Source: Eubacteriaceae bacterium (GTDB lineage Bacteria > Bacillota > Clostridia > Lachnospirales > Lachnospiraceae). From it: a DNA stretch of 64,000 bases. Each line of letters starts with the position of its first letter. The first letter of the stretch is position 1. Both the position numbers and the translations under genes were made by a program. The notes below the pieces were generated by a model. That model had not been told where the DNA came from. It worked only from the letters and a program-made list of their open reading frames with translations, and ran no database searches. The stretch lies in assembly GCA_902362455.1 (NCBI GenBank), contig CABIWJ010000007.1, positions 1-64,000 of the forward strand, written 5' to 3'. Shown here piece by piece: positions 6,800 through 14,772 of the stretch.

Positions 6800-7827
6800 A
6801 ACTGAATAACCTTTCTGCTAAGAAAATTTGTAGACTGATTAGTGCTGGCATGGTTTTCTCTATGCTGGTAATTACTGGTATTTTCGGCGGTATAATGCAG
6901 GATACACGAATTTTCATAGCGGGTGGAACATTGACACTCTGTGCATTTTTCTGGATTTTTCTATTGGTGCTGTTTTTTGGAAAACGCCTTTCTCATCTTA
7001 CTTCTAATTTGTGCCGGACGCTGGACAACATGATTGATGGAAACGAGGAATTACAAAAGTCAAATGATAGTGAAACTCTTTTTGCCCGTATCAACCACCG
7101 CTTAATCCGGTTGTATGAGATTATGCAGAAAAACCGACACAAGATAGACATGGAACGACAGGAGCTTCAAATGCTGATTTCTGATATTTCGCATCAAGTA
7201 AAAACGCCTGTCAGCAATTTGCAAATGGTAACGGACACACTTTTAACAAAGCCTGTTTCAGAAGAAGAACGGATGGACTTTTTACAAGGCATACGCAGTC
7301 AGACTGATAAACTAGATTTTCTGTTCCAAGCACTGGTTAAAACATCCCGGTTGGAAACCGGAGCGATACGATTAGAAAAGAAAGACAGCAGCTTATTCCA
7401 CACGCTTGCACAAGCCATGAGCAGTATAGTATATGCCGCAGAGAAAAAAGAAATTGCTGTATCCGTGGATTGCCCGGAAAATTTGATAATCTCCCATGAT
7501 AGCAAGTGGACAAGCGAAGCCCTTTTCAATCTGCTGGACAATGCAGTAAAATACACTCCGTCAGGTGGAAAGATTTCTGTATCAGTGGTTCAGTGGGAAA
7601 TGTACGTAGAGGTCAAAGTGACCGACACCGGCAAGGGCATTTCAGAAAGCAATCAGGCTGCCATCTTCCGGCGCTTCTATCGTGAGGAAGAAGTAAACGA
7701 TCAACAGGGTGTAGGAATAGGTTTGTATTTGGCTCGTGAGATTGTAACAAGGCAAGGGGGCTATATCAAGGTCGTTTCAGAGCTGGGGCAAGGCTCAGAA
7801 TTTTCTATTATGCTTCCTGTAAGGTAA
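6796..7827 (+). CDS. Sensor histidine kinase
   Basis: The start at 6796 overlaps the regulator's stop (ATGA). The 343-residue protein has two N-terminal membrane helices (VFSMLVITGIFGGIM; FFWIFLLVLFF) with only a short loop between them, typical of intramembrane-sensing kinases. A dimerisation domain has phospho-acceptor His133 (ISHQVKTPVSNLQM). An ATPase domain has the N box (LFNLLDNAVKY), G1 (VTDTGKGIS) and G2 (GVGIGLYLAREI). Lack of a large external sensor domain fits kinases that read the state of a partner ABC transporter, here the one encoded next to it. The ligand cannot be deduced. Confidence 0.92.
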   Translation: MKLNNLSAKKICRLISAGMVFSMLVITGIFGGIMQDTRIFIAGGTLTLCAFFWIFLLVLFFGKRLSHLTSNLCRTLDNMIDGNEELQKSNDSETLFARINHRLIRLYEIMQKNRHKIDMERQELQMLISDISHQVKTPVSNLQMVTDTLLTKPVSEEERMDFLQGIRSQTDKLDFLFQALVKTSRLETGAIRLEKKDSSLFHTLAQAMSSIVYAAEKKEIAVSVDCPENLIISHDSKWTSEALFNLLDNAVKYTPSGGKISVSVVQWEMYVEVKVTDTGKGISESNQAAIFRRFYREEEVNDQQGVGIGLYLAREIVTRQGGYIKVVSELGQGSEFSIMLPVR

Positions 7828-7847
7828 GATATAACCACTTTTTTTGA

Positions 7848-7923
7848 AATGTCCGAGCGTTGTAACATTTCACTTTGATTTTCGATAAAAATTTTTCTAT
7901 CTCGGACATTTGTGTAACATTTG
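7848..7923 (+). promoter_or_regulatory. Regulatory region of the ABC transporter operon
   Basis: An inverted repeat AATGTCCGAG (7848-7857) / CTCGGACATT (7901-7910) overlaps a direct repeat TGTAACATTT at 7861 and 7913, spaced 52 bp or about five helical turns. It sits between the kinase stop and the ABC ATPase gene and is a good candidate for response-regulator binding. A -10-like TACAAT lies at 7930-7935. Confidence 0.5.
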
Positions 7924-7977
7924 TGGTTTACAATGGCTTTATCAACAGATAGAAAGCCTTGAAAGGAGCATTTGAAT

Positions 7978-8643
7978 ATGAGCATTTTACAAACAATCGA
8001 CTTAAAGAAGTATTACGGCACAGAACCAAATATTACTCGTGCCCTTAATGGTGTAAATTTTACTGTGGAACAGGGAGAATTTGTTGCCGTAGTTGGAACT
8101 TCCGGCAGCGGTAAGTCTACATTGCTTCACATGATGGGAGGACTTGATACCCCCACTTCCGGCAGCGTGATTGTACGGGGAGAAGAACTCGCAAAAAAGA
8201 ATGATGATGAATTGACAATTTTCCGCCGTCGTAACATCGGATTTATCTTCCAAAATTATAATCTGGTTCCGATTTTGAATGTATATGAAAATATCGTCCT
8301 GCCTGTGGAACTGGATGGCGATACAGTAGACCAGAAATTTATGGACGAAGTTGTGTATATGTTGGCTTTAGAAGATAAACTGGAAAATATGCCGAACAAT
8401 CTTTCAGGCGGTCAACAGCAACGTGTAGCGATTGCACGAGCTTTAATTACGAAGCCTGCGATTATCCTTGCTGATGAACCGACCGGAAATCTTGATAGCA
8501 AGACCAGTGCAGATGTGTTAGGGCTTTTGAAGCATACCAGCGGAGAATTTAATCAGACCATTGTAATGATTACTCACAACAACGAGATCGCTCAACTCGC
8601 AGACCGCATTGTACGGATTGAAGATGGTAAAATTGTTGGCTAA
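7978..8643 (+). CDS. ABC transporter ATP-binding protein (MacB/BceA type)
   Basis: The 221-residue ATPase has all canonical motifs: Walker [11 protein letters not shown] loop FQNYNL, signature [15 protein letters not shown], Walker [13 protein letters not shown] and the H loop (MITHNNE). It powers the FtsX-type permease encoded 14 bp downstream. Transporters of this class act in peptide antibiotic resistance, removing or detoxifying bacitracin or lantibiotics at the membrane. The ATG at 7978 has GAAAGGAG at ideal spacing; the in-frame TTG at 7972 is too close to the ribosome binding site. Regulation by the upstream two-component system is likely. The substrate is not determined. Confidence 0.93.
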   Translation: MSILQTIDLKKYYGTEPNITRALNGVNFTVEQGEFVAVVGTSGSGKSTLLHMMGGLDTPTSGSVIVRGEELAKKNDDELTIFRRRNIGFIFQNYNLVPILNVYENIVLPVELDGDTVDQKFMDEVVYMLALEDKLENMPNNLSGGQQQRVAIARALITKPAIILADEPTGNLDSKTSADVLGLLKHTSGEFNQTIVMITHNNEIAQLADRIVRIEDGKIVG

Positions 8644-8657
8644 AGGAGGTGGGAATT

Positions 8658-10985
8658 ATGAATTATCCTTTTGAAAATGATACCAGTGCAGTAATTAAAA
8701 AATTAGCACGAAAAAGTGTGCGTTTTGATAAGAAGAAAAACTTATTTTGCCTTTCGGCAATTATTGTAGCCGTTGCTATGATAATGATGTCGTTGCTCAC
8801 AGTGCAAAATATCATTTATCAAAATCAGAAAGAAATCGAAGGATTACATCAAGGGATTTTCTTTGACATTACGCAGGACAGTAAAGAAAAGTTGTTAGCA
8901 AACGAAGAAGTAAAAAGTGTAGGACTTTCCTGTAATATCAAAACAGTGAAAGAAAATTCTAAAGAACTGTCTCTGATTTATTATGATGATGACATGCTTA
9001 GTTTGATTCCTGCCTTTGACGGAAAATATCCAGAGAAAGCAAGTGAAATTGCTGTTACAGATGCCTTTTTTGCCAGTGAAAATAAGTCTCCGGAAATCAA
9101 CGCCATAGTTCAGTTGAATCTGGATGGTACTTTGAAGAATTATACTATTGTTGGTATTTATCATGATAAAACTTCTACCGCTTATCCTGTTTTTGTTTCA
9201 CTTGAAAAATGCCGGGAATTACGTGGAAATAACCTGCTTAATGGATATGTTTGGCTTGAAAATGCAGATACCCTTACAAAAGACGAAGCAACAGAAATAT
9301 TATCTCAAATTTCAGAGGAGACTGGACTGAATAATTGGACAGTCAGCAGTTACTATGATTATGTAAATACAACTTTGTCCTTCAGTAATTATGCGGTATA
9401 TGGTGTAGTTGCTGCCATTTTGTTTTTAGCTGCCGCACTTGTAATTTACAGCATTTTCTATATTTCGGTTGGACAAAAAGTTGCTGAGTTCGGACAGCTT
9501 CGGACAATAGGGGCAAGTAAAAAGCAAATTTATAAAATAGTTCTTAAACAGGGTTATATGCTTGCAGTTCCGGGGATTTTAATTGGTAGTATCATGGGAA
9601 CGATCATCAGCTATTGTCTGCAATCAAAAGGCTGGTCAGTATTTGCATTTATTGTTTCTCTATGTGGCGCATGCCTTTTTGGAATACTGCTTGTTTATAT
9701 TAGTGTTCGTAAACCAGCAAAAATTGCAGCGAATACTTCTCCAATTTCCGCCCTGAAAAATCCAGTGGGAATTGTAAATTACCGCACTCACAAAAGACAT
9801 CGTATTACGCCTGTATATTTAGCGAAAATCAGCTTTTCCAGAAACAGAAAAAAATCTCTATTGACCATTTTATCATTGGGACTGTGCGGAGTTATATTTT
9901 TCCTTGCAGCAAGTTATCAGAGTTCTTTTAATGCCGAGAGTATGGCTCGTTATTGGGATATGAAGTACGGAGATTTCAAAATCAGCATTGATTTAGAAAA
10001 CGAAAGTGAAAATTTGGATGCTCTCTTGCAGAAAGAATATTTTTCTGATTATGTAAAGCGTGTTGGAGATATAGAGGGAGTTAGCAATATATTTACTTAT
10101 GCTACCGTACCAGTTGATTTTTCAACAGACAATGATATTTCAGATAGCACCTTGATGCTCGGCTATAATGAAAAGGATTTGGCGTCGCTAAATGCAGCGG
10201 TTTTATCTGGAAATATTACTGATGATACAGAATTAGTTGTAAGTGATCCCGAACGTATTTATGATGTTTACCATTGGAAACCTCAAATTGGGGATACTGT
10301 GACCTTTAATTTCAAAAATCATAGTGGTAAAACAATAACAAAAGCATTCAAAATTGGTGCAATCACTTCCAGCAATGATGGAATGGGTGGCTATATTTTC
10401 AGAATGCCGGAAAATATGCTCAAAGAACTTGCAGGTTATGACTGTACATACGCAATCGAAATACAAGCAGAAGCTGAATATCAGGAGATAATCGAGCAAG
10501 AACTCAAATTACTCGTTTCTGACAATAGGGATGTTCGCTTACAAACCCTTCAAGATTTTATTGTAGAACACCAATCAGACAATCGTGCAGGTTTTACATT
10601 AGCTTATGCGATTGCAGCCATCTTGTGGATATTTGCGGTCATCAATCAAATCAATCTTACTGTGACAAATCTTTTATCACAGAAACAGGAAATGGGCACA
10701 CTAAAATCTATTGGTATGACAAATAAGCAGTTGGAGCAAGCATTTATGATGGAAGGTCTTTTTACTACTTTGATTGCATTGCTTATAACTGCTGTTGTTG
10801 GAATCCCCGGCGGATATGCAATCGGTATATTTTTGAAAAATGCAGGCATGTCTACGGGATTTGTATTTCCGGTTGTTGCTTTTACTCTTTTTGCTGTTGC
10901 TATGTTTATGCTTGAAAGTTTGATGACAATATTGCTTATTCATTCATGGAAGAAGCAATCTGTTATTGCAATAATGCGAAATTGA
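8658..10985 (+). CDS. FtsX-family ABC permease
   Basis: This 775-residue permease starts at the ATG at 8658, after AAAGGAGGTG. It has one N-terminal membrane helix (LFCLSAIIVAVAMIMMSLLT), an extracellular domain of about 180 residues, and an FtsX helix bundle (YGVVAAILFLAAALVIYSIF onwards). It then repeats the pattern: helix (SLLTILSLGLCGVIFFLAAS), external domain, and three final helices (LAYAIAAILWIFAVI, LIALLITAVVGIPGGYAIGI, VFPVVAFTLFAVAMFM). This double FtsX layout with two external domains is seen in antimicrobial-peptide and macrolide-type exporters. It pairs with the ATPase upstream. A terminator follows at 11041. Confidence 0.9.
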   Translation: MNYPFENDTSAVIKKLARKSVRFDKKKNLFCLSAIIVAVAMIMMSLLTVQNIIYQNQKEIEGLHQGIFFDITQDSKEKLLANEEVKSVGLSCNIKTVKENSKELSLIYYDDDMLSLIPAFDGKYPEKASEIAVTDAFFASENKSPEINAIVQLNLDGTLKNYTIVGIYHDKTSTAYPVFVSLEKCRELRGNNLLNGYVWLENADTLTKDEATEILSQISEETGLNNWTVSSYYDYVNTTLSFSNYAVYGVVAAILFLAAALVIYSIFYISVGQKVAEFGQLRTIGASKKQIYKIVLKQGYMLAVPGILIGSIMGTIISYCLQSKGWSVFAFIVSLCGACLFGILLVYISVRKPAKIAANTSPISALKNPVGIVNYRTHKRHRITPVYLAKISFSRNRKKSLLTILSLGLCGVIFFLAASYQSSFNAESMARYWDMKYGDFKISIDLENESENLDALLQKEYFSDYVKRVGDIEGVSNIFTYATVPVDFSTDNDISDSTLMLGYNEKDLASLNAAVLSGNITDDTELVVSDPERIYDVYHWKPQIGDTVTFNFKNHSGKTITKAFKIGAITSSNDGMGGYIFRMPENMLKELAGYDCTYAIEIQAEAEYQEIIEQELKLLVSDNRDVRLQTLQDFIVEHQSDNRAGFTLAYAIAAILWIFAVINQINLTVTNLLSQKQEMGTLKSIGMTNKQLEQAFMMEGLFTTLIALLITAVVGIPGGYAIGIFLKNAGMSTGFVFPVVAFTLFAVAMFMLESLMTILLIHSWKKQSVIAIMRN

Positions 10986-11040
10986 CGATAGAAAGTTTTT
11001 CATATCTCGGTCAGCTCAACAATTACATTACTCTGCTGAT

Positions 11041-11085
11041 ACAGCCAGTCCGTAAATTCTTTCGGGCTGGCTGTTCCTGTTTTTA
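11041..11085 (+). terminator. Terminator after the ABC transporter operon
   Basis: ACAGCCAGTCCG (11041-11052) pairs with CGGGCTGGCTGT (11063-11074) with one G-T pair. T-rich sequence (TCCTGTTTTT) follows. It separates the convergent mobilization operon. Confidence 0.75.
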
Positions 11086-11180
11086 CAGCCTTTTTTCTCT
11101 GTAATACTTCTTTTCATACAGTAAATTTTCACTAGGCTGGTATGGAGTAATTTTACTGTCTATACAGTAAGTTGAAAATA

Positions 11181-12146
11181 CTAATATGGTCTTTTTTCTA
11201 ACCAAACTTTAAGATAACATCTAATTCCAACATATGCGCCCTGCGAAAGTACGAAAAGCAATAGAAGATTTACTGACAGTACTTTTTTGATTGATTCTCC
11301 AAAATAAATGACAATAGCAACACTTGTCAGTATCATTAGTAGAGTAATAACATCCCAACAGTTTTTCTTATATAATTCTATAACCTTTATTTCTATCAGT
11401 ATCGCCAGCATCCCTGTTCCTGCCATACATATTCCTACAATCAATATTAGCAATAACCAATATACCATTCCGGCTATAAAAGCATTTGGAATTTTTGTGC
11501 TGATTTGTGCCACAGATTGCCCGGCATCAATCGTCCAACCGATAAAAGTTTGTATGAATGATGCTGCATCATGGAAGAATGATTTGCAATCGGAAAGGAA
11601 CACATCTGACTGTACTGCCTGAAAAAGAGTGGTTGTCAGCGAATACCATGCAAGAAGGAACAAGGTTGTTTGGAACATTACCGTTTTTGCTTTATACTGT
11701 CCGGCAAGTCGCTCTTTTTGTGTTTCGTATTTCGTTTTTGCATTCTGATAGGCTGCCCGGTCACAGGCTTCACATTTTTCATAGAGTACCGGCTTTTCCA
11801 CCGGTATCTCTACGATTTTCTGATGTGTCCGGGCATAATCCCGTTCCTGTGTTAAGCAGCGTATTTTATCTTGACAATCCTCTATCGTGACGTTTGCGCT
11901 TCGCAGCTTTTCTTTCTCGATCCGCAATGCTCTGTCTGCCATCTTCAAGTCGTTCTTTAATGATTGAATATTCAATGCTCTGTTCTCTTTGTTTAATTTC
12001 TCGTTCAAGGTCAGAGATTCGTTGAGCTGCGTCTTCAGTTCCACGATAAGCTGGTCTTTCTGTTCCAGTTCTGCCTGTATCTCCTCGGTCAAGAGCAGAA
12101 GTTCTTCCAACTGTTCGGCGTTCTTTGATTCTCTGGATTCGTTCAT
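11181..12146 (-). CDS. Coiled-coil membrane protein of the mobilization operon (DUF6040-like)
   Basis: The 321-residue product has a long N-terminal coiled coil (residues 1-110, e.g. LEELLLLTEEIQAELEQKDQ). A Cys pair (CEACDRA) follows, then four hydrophobic segments in the C-terminal half (MFQTTLFLLAWYSLTTTLF; FIAGMVYWLLLILIVGICMA; VITLLMILTSVAIVIYFG; LLLLFVLSQGAYVGI). It has its own ribosome binding site (AAAGGACG). Its first 281 bp lie inside the relaxase gene in another frame. Proteins of this sort (DUF6040 as I recall it) sit directly after MobA/MobL relaxases in gut Firmicutes. A role in mobilization is inferred from position; the biochemical function is unknown. Confidence 0.75.
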   Translation of the reverse strand: MNESRESKNAEQLEELLLLTEEIQAELEQKDQLIVELKTQLNESLTLNEKLNKENRALNIQSLKNDLKMADRALRIEKEKLRSANVTIEDCQDKIRCLTQERDYARTHQKIVEIPVEKPVLYEKCEACDRAAYQNAKTKYETQKERLAGQYKAKTVMFQTTLFLLAWYSLTTTLFQAVQSDVFLSDCKSFFHDAASFIQTFIGWTIDAGQSVAQISTKIPNAFIAGMVYWLLLILIVGICMAGTGMLAILIEIKVIELYKKNCWDVITLLMILTSVAIVIYFGESIKKVLSVNLLLLFVLSQGAYVGIRCYLKVWLEKRPY

Positions 12147-13587
12147 CTATATCACGTCCTTTCTCTATCTGCTGTTCCAGTTCAGCAATTCGGTGTTCTG
12201 TTTCAGTAATAAACTGTTTTCGCTGTTCAGCTTCTGTGCCAATTTCTGCCATTGCTGATTTTCGTTTTCCAAAAGCTCTATCTTCGTTTTCTGTTCTTCC
12301 ATCTTGGAAAGCAGTTCCTCGGTATTTGGCAAAATGTTGAGCAGCTCGGATAACTCGTTGTTTAATTTTTGTAATTTCTGATTCTGTTTTTGCATAAGAG
12401 AGAGTTGAGTGTCCCGGTTCTGCATTTCCAGAATCATTTCTGCCATTAGGTTCTGCTGTTCTTCGATTTGACCAATCATGGATTCCATTAAGGGTATAAT
12501 TTCCCGGCTTTCTTCTAATGTCATTTAATCGCTCCTTCCATAATGATAATGCACCCGATACTTTCCCAAAGGTGTTTAGTATCTTTTGCAATAACGTGTT
12601 TTGTTGTTTTATGATTTGATTTTCCGCTACTTTCCACGAGCCTTTTATTTCCTGCCCGGCAAAAAACTTTTGTTCAATCTTTCTTGCGTCAGCTCCTTCA
12701 TGGATGGTAGGAATCTGGAGTTTTCCCTGCTTTTCATAAGAACGATGATCAACTTGATTATGCAAAGGCAGATGTTCATTACATACCTTTGCCCATTCAC
12801 TCCGCCACAGTTCACAATTTTTTGGATTGTTCCATCCAGTAGCATCGGTCAGCACCCGTTTCCATTGCAGGCGGTTTCTTGCTCCAATCTTCTGAATTCC
12901 GTTTTCGTCTAATACAGGGATACGGATTCCATGACGGTCAGGGTTTTTCTTATCCTGCCACCAGTTCGGATGGGATTCATCAATCACGATATTTCCGTTT
13001 TTATCTCTGACAAAATCCCAATCCTTGACTTCTTTCTTTCCCCAAGAATGATCCGGGTTAAAAGGACGCATAGTTAGAAGCAGATGGACATGGGGGTTGC
13101 CATTCCCTTTGTCGTGGATACTCCAATCAGCGCACATTCCTCTATCTACAAAAGTTTTTTGGATATAGTCGGTTGTATATTGAATTTGTTCCTGTCTGCT
13201 CCATTCTTTGGGGAGGGCAAATTCAAATGACCTGCCAAGTTGGGCATCTGCATTTTTTTCAATCTTCAATACCTCATTCCATAACCTCTGTTTCTGAAAT
13301 GTGATTTTGAATTTTTTTAAAGCAGCTTCTTTATCTTCTGACCTTTTGTATCGGACAGATTTTTGAAAGCGTTTTATATTTTCTTCTGGTACTATCTGCC
13401 ATTCAGGAGGTGCGTTTTCGCACATCATCAGCCGGGTGTAGACCACTTCTTTTTTAGAAGTGTAATAACTGATTCTCCCTGTTTCCTCGTTTTTCATCAC
13501 ATCCCCATTGAGATATGCGGAAGCGGAGATAACAGATTTCCCTTTACTTCGTCCGACTATTTTGATTGTGTAATGAAAGATCGCCAT
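11866..13587 (-). CDS. MobA/MobL-family relaxase (MOBQ type)
   Basis: The start MAIFHYTIKIVGRSKGKSVI at 13587 follows AGAAAGGAGG; an upstream in-frame ATG contains the ribosome binding site itself. The N-terminal half (to about residue 240) is the relaxase domain: the invariant IVGRSKGKSVISASAYL opening with its catalytic-Tyr region, and the metal-binding HxH motif in NPHVHLLLTMRPF. It should nick oriT at 13.86 kb and pilot the DNA strand. The C-terminal third is charged and coiled-coil-like (IAELEQQIEKGRDIDERIQR), and two other genes are apparently read there in a second frame. At 573 residues the size is usual for the family. No transfer ATPase is encoded nearby, so it depends on a helper. 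Confidence 0.92.
   Translation of the reverse strand: MAIFHYTIKIVGRSKGKSVISASAYLNGDVMKNEETGRISYYTSKKEVVYTRLMMCENAPPEWQIVPEENIKRFQKSVRYKRSEDKEAALKKFKITFQKQRLWNEVLKIEKNADAQLGRSFEFALPKEWSRQEQIQYTTDYIQKTFVDRGMCADWSIHDKGNGNPHVHLLLTMRPFNPDHSWGKKEVKDWDFVRDKNGNIVIDESHPNWWQDKKNPDRHGIRIPVLDENGIQKIGARNRLQWKRVLTDATGWNNPKNCELWRSEWAKVCNEHLPLHNQVDHRSYEKQGKLQIPTIHEGADARKIEQKFFAGQEIKGSWKVAENQIIKQQNTLLQKILNTFGKVSGALSLWKERLNDIRRKPGNYTLNGIHDWSNRRTAEPNGRNDSGNAEPGHSTLSYAKTESEITKIKQRVIRAAQHFAKYRGTAFQDGRTENEDRAFGKRKSAMAEIGTEAEQRKQFITETEHRIAELEQQIEKGRDIDERIQRIKERRTVGRTSALDRGDTGRTGTERPAYRGTEDAAQRISDLEREIKQREQSIEYSIIKERLEDGRQSIADRERKAAKRKRHDRGLSR
12165..12524 (-). CDS. Small coiled-coil protein encoded inside the relaxase gene
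   Basis: This 119-residue, almost entirely helical protein shows heptad-like patterns (LMQKQNQKLQKLNNELSELL; ENQQWQKLAQKLNSENSLLL). It starts at an ATG preceded by TGGAAGGAGC with 7-base spacing, an excellent ribosome binding site. It lies wholly within the C-terminal part of the relaxase frame but in the +1 frame shared with the downstream coiled-coil membrane protein, which begins 18 bp after its stop. The presence of an optimal start and natural coiled-coil composition argues for real expression; conservation would decide it. Confidence 0.55.
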   Translation of the reverse strand: MTLEESREIIPLMESMIGQIEEQQNLMAEMILEMQNRDTQLSLMQKQNQKLQKLNNELSELLNILPNTEELLSKMEEQKTKIELLENENQQWQKLAQKLNSENSLLLKQNTELLNWNSR

Positions 13588-13813
13588 GTCTGGATTCCTC
13601 CTTTCTGACGTATCCGGCATAGATTTCCGGCAACATTGCTTTCAGTTTTAGAAAAAGCAGCATTGCCGGAACGCCCTCTGCGTAAGAGTGCCCTGCGCAT
13701 AGCAGCCTGCATGGAATGCGCCTCTCTGGCGAAGAGTGCCTCCTGCGGCATGAGCAGGTCTGGCTGAAAGCCCCGCCGACGGAACGAGCCCGGCAAGCGT
13801 GAGCGCAGACCGG

Positions 13814-13870
13814 TTGCCACTTGTGGCAAACTTATTGGGACGACCTCTGGTTGTCCATAAGTGCGCCCTT
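13814..13870 (+). other. Origin of transfer (oriT), IncQ/pSK41-type nic site
   Basis: The core TAAGTGCGCCCTT at 13858-13870 matches, as I recall it, the nic region of MOBQ plasmids (RSF1010, pSC101 and staphylococcal pSK41/pGO1 types). Directly 5' is an inverted repeat GGACGACC / GGTTGTCC (13838-13845/13849-13856). A second one, TTGCCAC / GTGGCAA, lies at 13814-13829. Position just upstream of the relaxase gene and local G+C richness agree with an oriT. Confidence 0.82.
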
Positions 13871-13915
13871 CATGAAAAAGCAATGAAGGGAATGAAAAAC
13901 TCATCCCCTCTGCCA

Positions 13916-14230
13916 TTACACTTCCTCCATATCGGTATTGGTTTCTTTCTGCATTGCTTTTGAGAAAAATCTCCCATTGGCTTCCTGCCTTTTCAGAAAA
14001 ACAATCAGCTTTGGGATGTCTTCTTCCTCAATAGGAGCACCAAGAACGGATTCCACCGCACCGCCAACCTGACAGAGCCTATGGGTTCGTTTTTTACTTT
14101 CTTCGGCTTTCTTTCGTTTCAGAAGTTCTTTCTTCTGTGCTGCATATCGTTTTGCTTTTTCAAGGCTTTCCTGTTCCTTCTTTTCCATTTCAAGCATTCG
14201 TTCTTCATAACTTTTTGTTGATTTTGCCAT
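13916..14230 (-). CDS. Relaxosome accessory protein (DUF3847/TraD-like)
   Basis: This 104-residue basic protein has an N-terminal charged helix (YEERMLEMEKKEQESLEKAK) and the family core KKRTHRLCQVGGAVESVLG followed by IPKLIVFLKRQEANGRFFSK. Such small proteins (DUF3847, related to TraD/MobC of MOBQ systems) accompany MobA/MobL relaxases and are thought to assist oriT recognition. The gene is the first of the mobilization operon, 45 bp upstream of the nic core. A 32-bp promoter-like motif at 14299-14330 lies upstream and is shared with the integrase gene. The start ATG at 14230 follows GAAAGGGGAATGTA. Confidence 0.75.
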   Translation of the reverse strand: MAKSTKSYEERMLEMEKKEQESLEKAKRYAAQKKELLKRKKAEESKKRTHRLCQVGGAVESVLGAPIEEEDIPKLIVFLKRQEANGRFFSKAMQKETNTDMEEV

Positions 14231-14298
14231 GATTACATTCCCCTTTCTTTTACAAACATAAGTTCTCGGTTGCGTATCAGAAGAAGCACATGGTATAA

Positions 14299-14330
14299 TC
14301 TTCTTGCGTGTAGGTATATCATGGCTTCGG
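14299..14330 (-). promoter_or_regulatory. Shared promoter-like motif upstream of the mobilization operon
   Basis: On the minus strand this reads ACCGAAGCCATGATATACCT and continues to CGCAAGAAG. It matches 27 of 32 positions of the plus-strand motif at 15410-15441 before the integrase. The ATGATATAC part can serve as an extended -10. The two copies face away from each other across the excisionase/repressor genes. Confidence 0.5.
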
Positions 14331-14370
14331 TCTGATAGAACCTTTGGCGGTTTCTTTGGAAGCCGCCTTT

Positions 14371-14601
14371 TTAATTTGCCGCAGTTCTTGTTACGGCTTT
14401 TACATTTCCTCTATCCCTCAAATCACGACCTTCATTCGCTTCCATAAACATTTCCAGAATATCGGTTTTAATCAGGACTTTGCGACCAACCTTTAATACT
14501 GGAAGTTTCTTCCATTCTACAAGCTGTCTTAAGGTGTTTCTGCCGATTCCCGTATAGTCAGCAGCTTCTTCGATGGATAATGCAATTTTTCTTTGCGTCA
14601 T
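14371..14601 (-). CDS. Excisionase / small HTH protein of the element
   Basis: A 76-residue protein with the winged-helix layout of Tn916-type excisionases and MerR-like DNA-binding proteins: ALSIEEAADYTGIGRNTLRQ, LPVLKVGRKVLIKTDILE. Its role would be to bend DNA at the element ends and steer the integrase towards excision. The ATG at 14601 follows AAGGAGGTGATTAT. It is transcribed away from the repressor gene, and the promoter region between them contains two TTGCA-type palindromes. A hairpin with GGCGG arms lies just past its stop (14343-14368). Confidence 0.82.
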   Translation of the reverse strand: MTQRKIALSIEEAADYTGIGRNTLRQLVEWKKLPVLKVGRKVLIKTDILEMFMEANEGRDLRDRGNVKAVTRTAAN

Positions 14602-14618
14602 ATAATCACCTCCTTATA

Positions 14619-14635
14619 AATTGCATTATGCAATT
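14619..14635. promoter_or_regulatory. Palindromic operator near the excisionase start
   Basis: A perfect 17-bp palindrome AATTGCATTATGCAATT overlaps the 5' end of the excisionase transcript. It shares the TTGCA/TGCAA half-sites with the palindrome at 14707-14719, so both probably bind the repressor encoded at 14773. Confidence 0.6.
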
Positions 14636-14706
14636 CTTGTGATGTAAGTATATCCTTTTCATATCTTTTTGTCAAGCGTTACGAAATATTAAAAATAATT
14701 TTTAAG

Positions 14707-14742
14707 TTGCATATTGCAATTACAGAAAAACAATGCTATAAT
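14707..14742 (+). promoter_or_regulatory. Promoter and operator of the element repressor
   Basis: The -35 TTGCAA (14714-14719) and -10 TATAAT (14737-14742) are separated by 17 bp. The palindrome TTGCATATTGCAA (14707-14719) covers the -35, which suggests autorepression. A second, similar palindrome lies 88 bp upstream. Confidence 0.72.
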
Positions 14743-14772
14743 TCATACATACCGAAAAAGGAGGCAGTCAGC

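Noticed and set aside
13557..13916. 119-residue frame upstream of the relaxase on the minus strand, with a GGAGG and a stop-start overlap with the accessory gene
   Set aside because: It runs through the oriT inverted repeats and nic core, has Arg/Ala/Gly-rich composition from GC-rich non-coding DNA, and overlaps the relaxase start; it is more likely the oriT region than a gene, although the ribosome binding site is good.
14343..14368. Hairpin with GGCGG arms and a T run just past the excisionase stop
   Set aside because: The T run lies on the plus strand while the gene is read from the minus strand, so it is not a terminator for the excisionase gene; its role is unclear.
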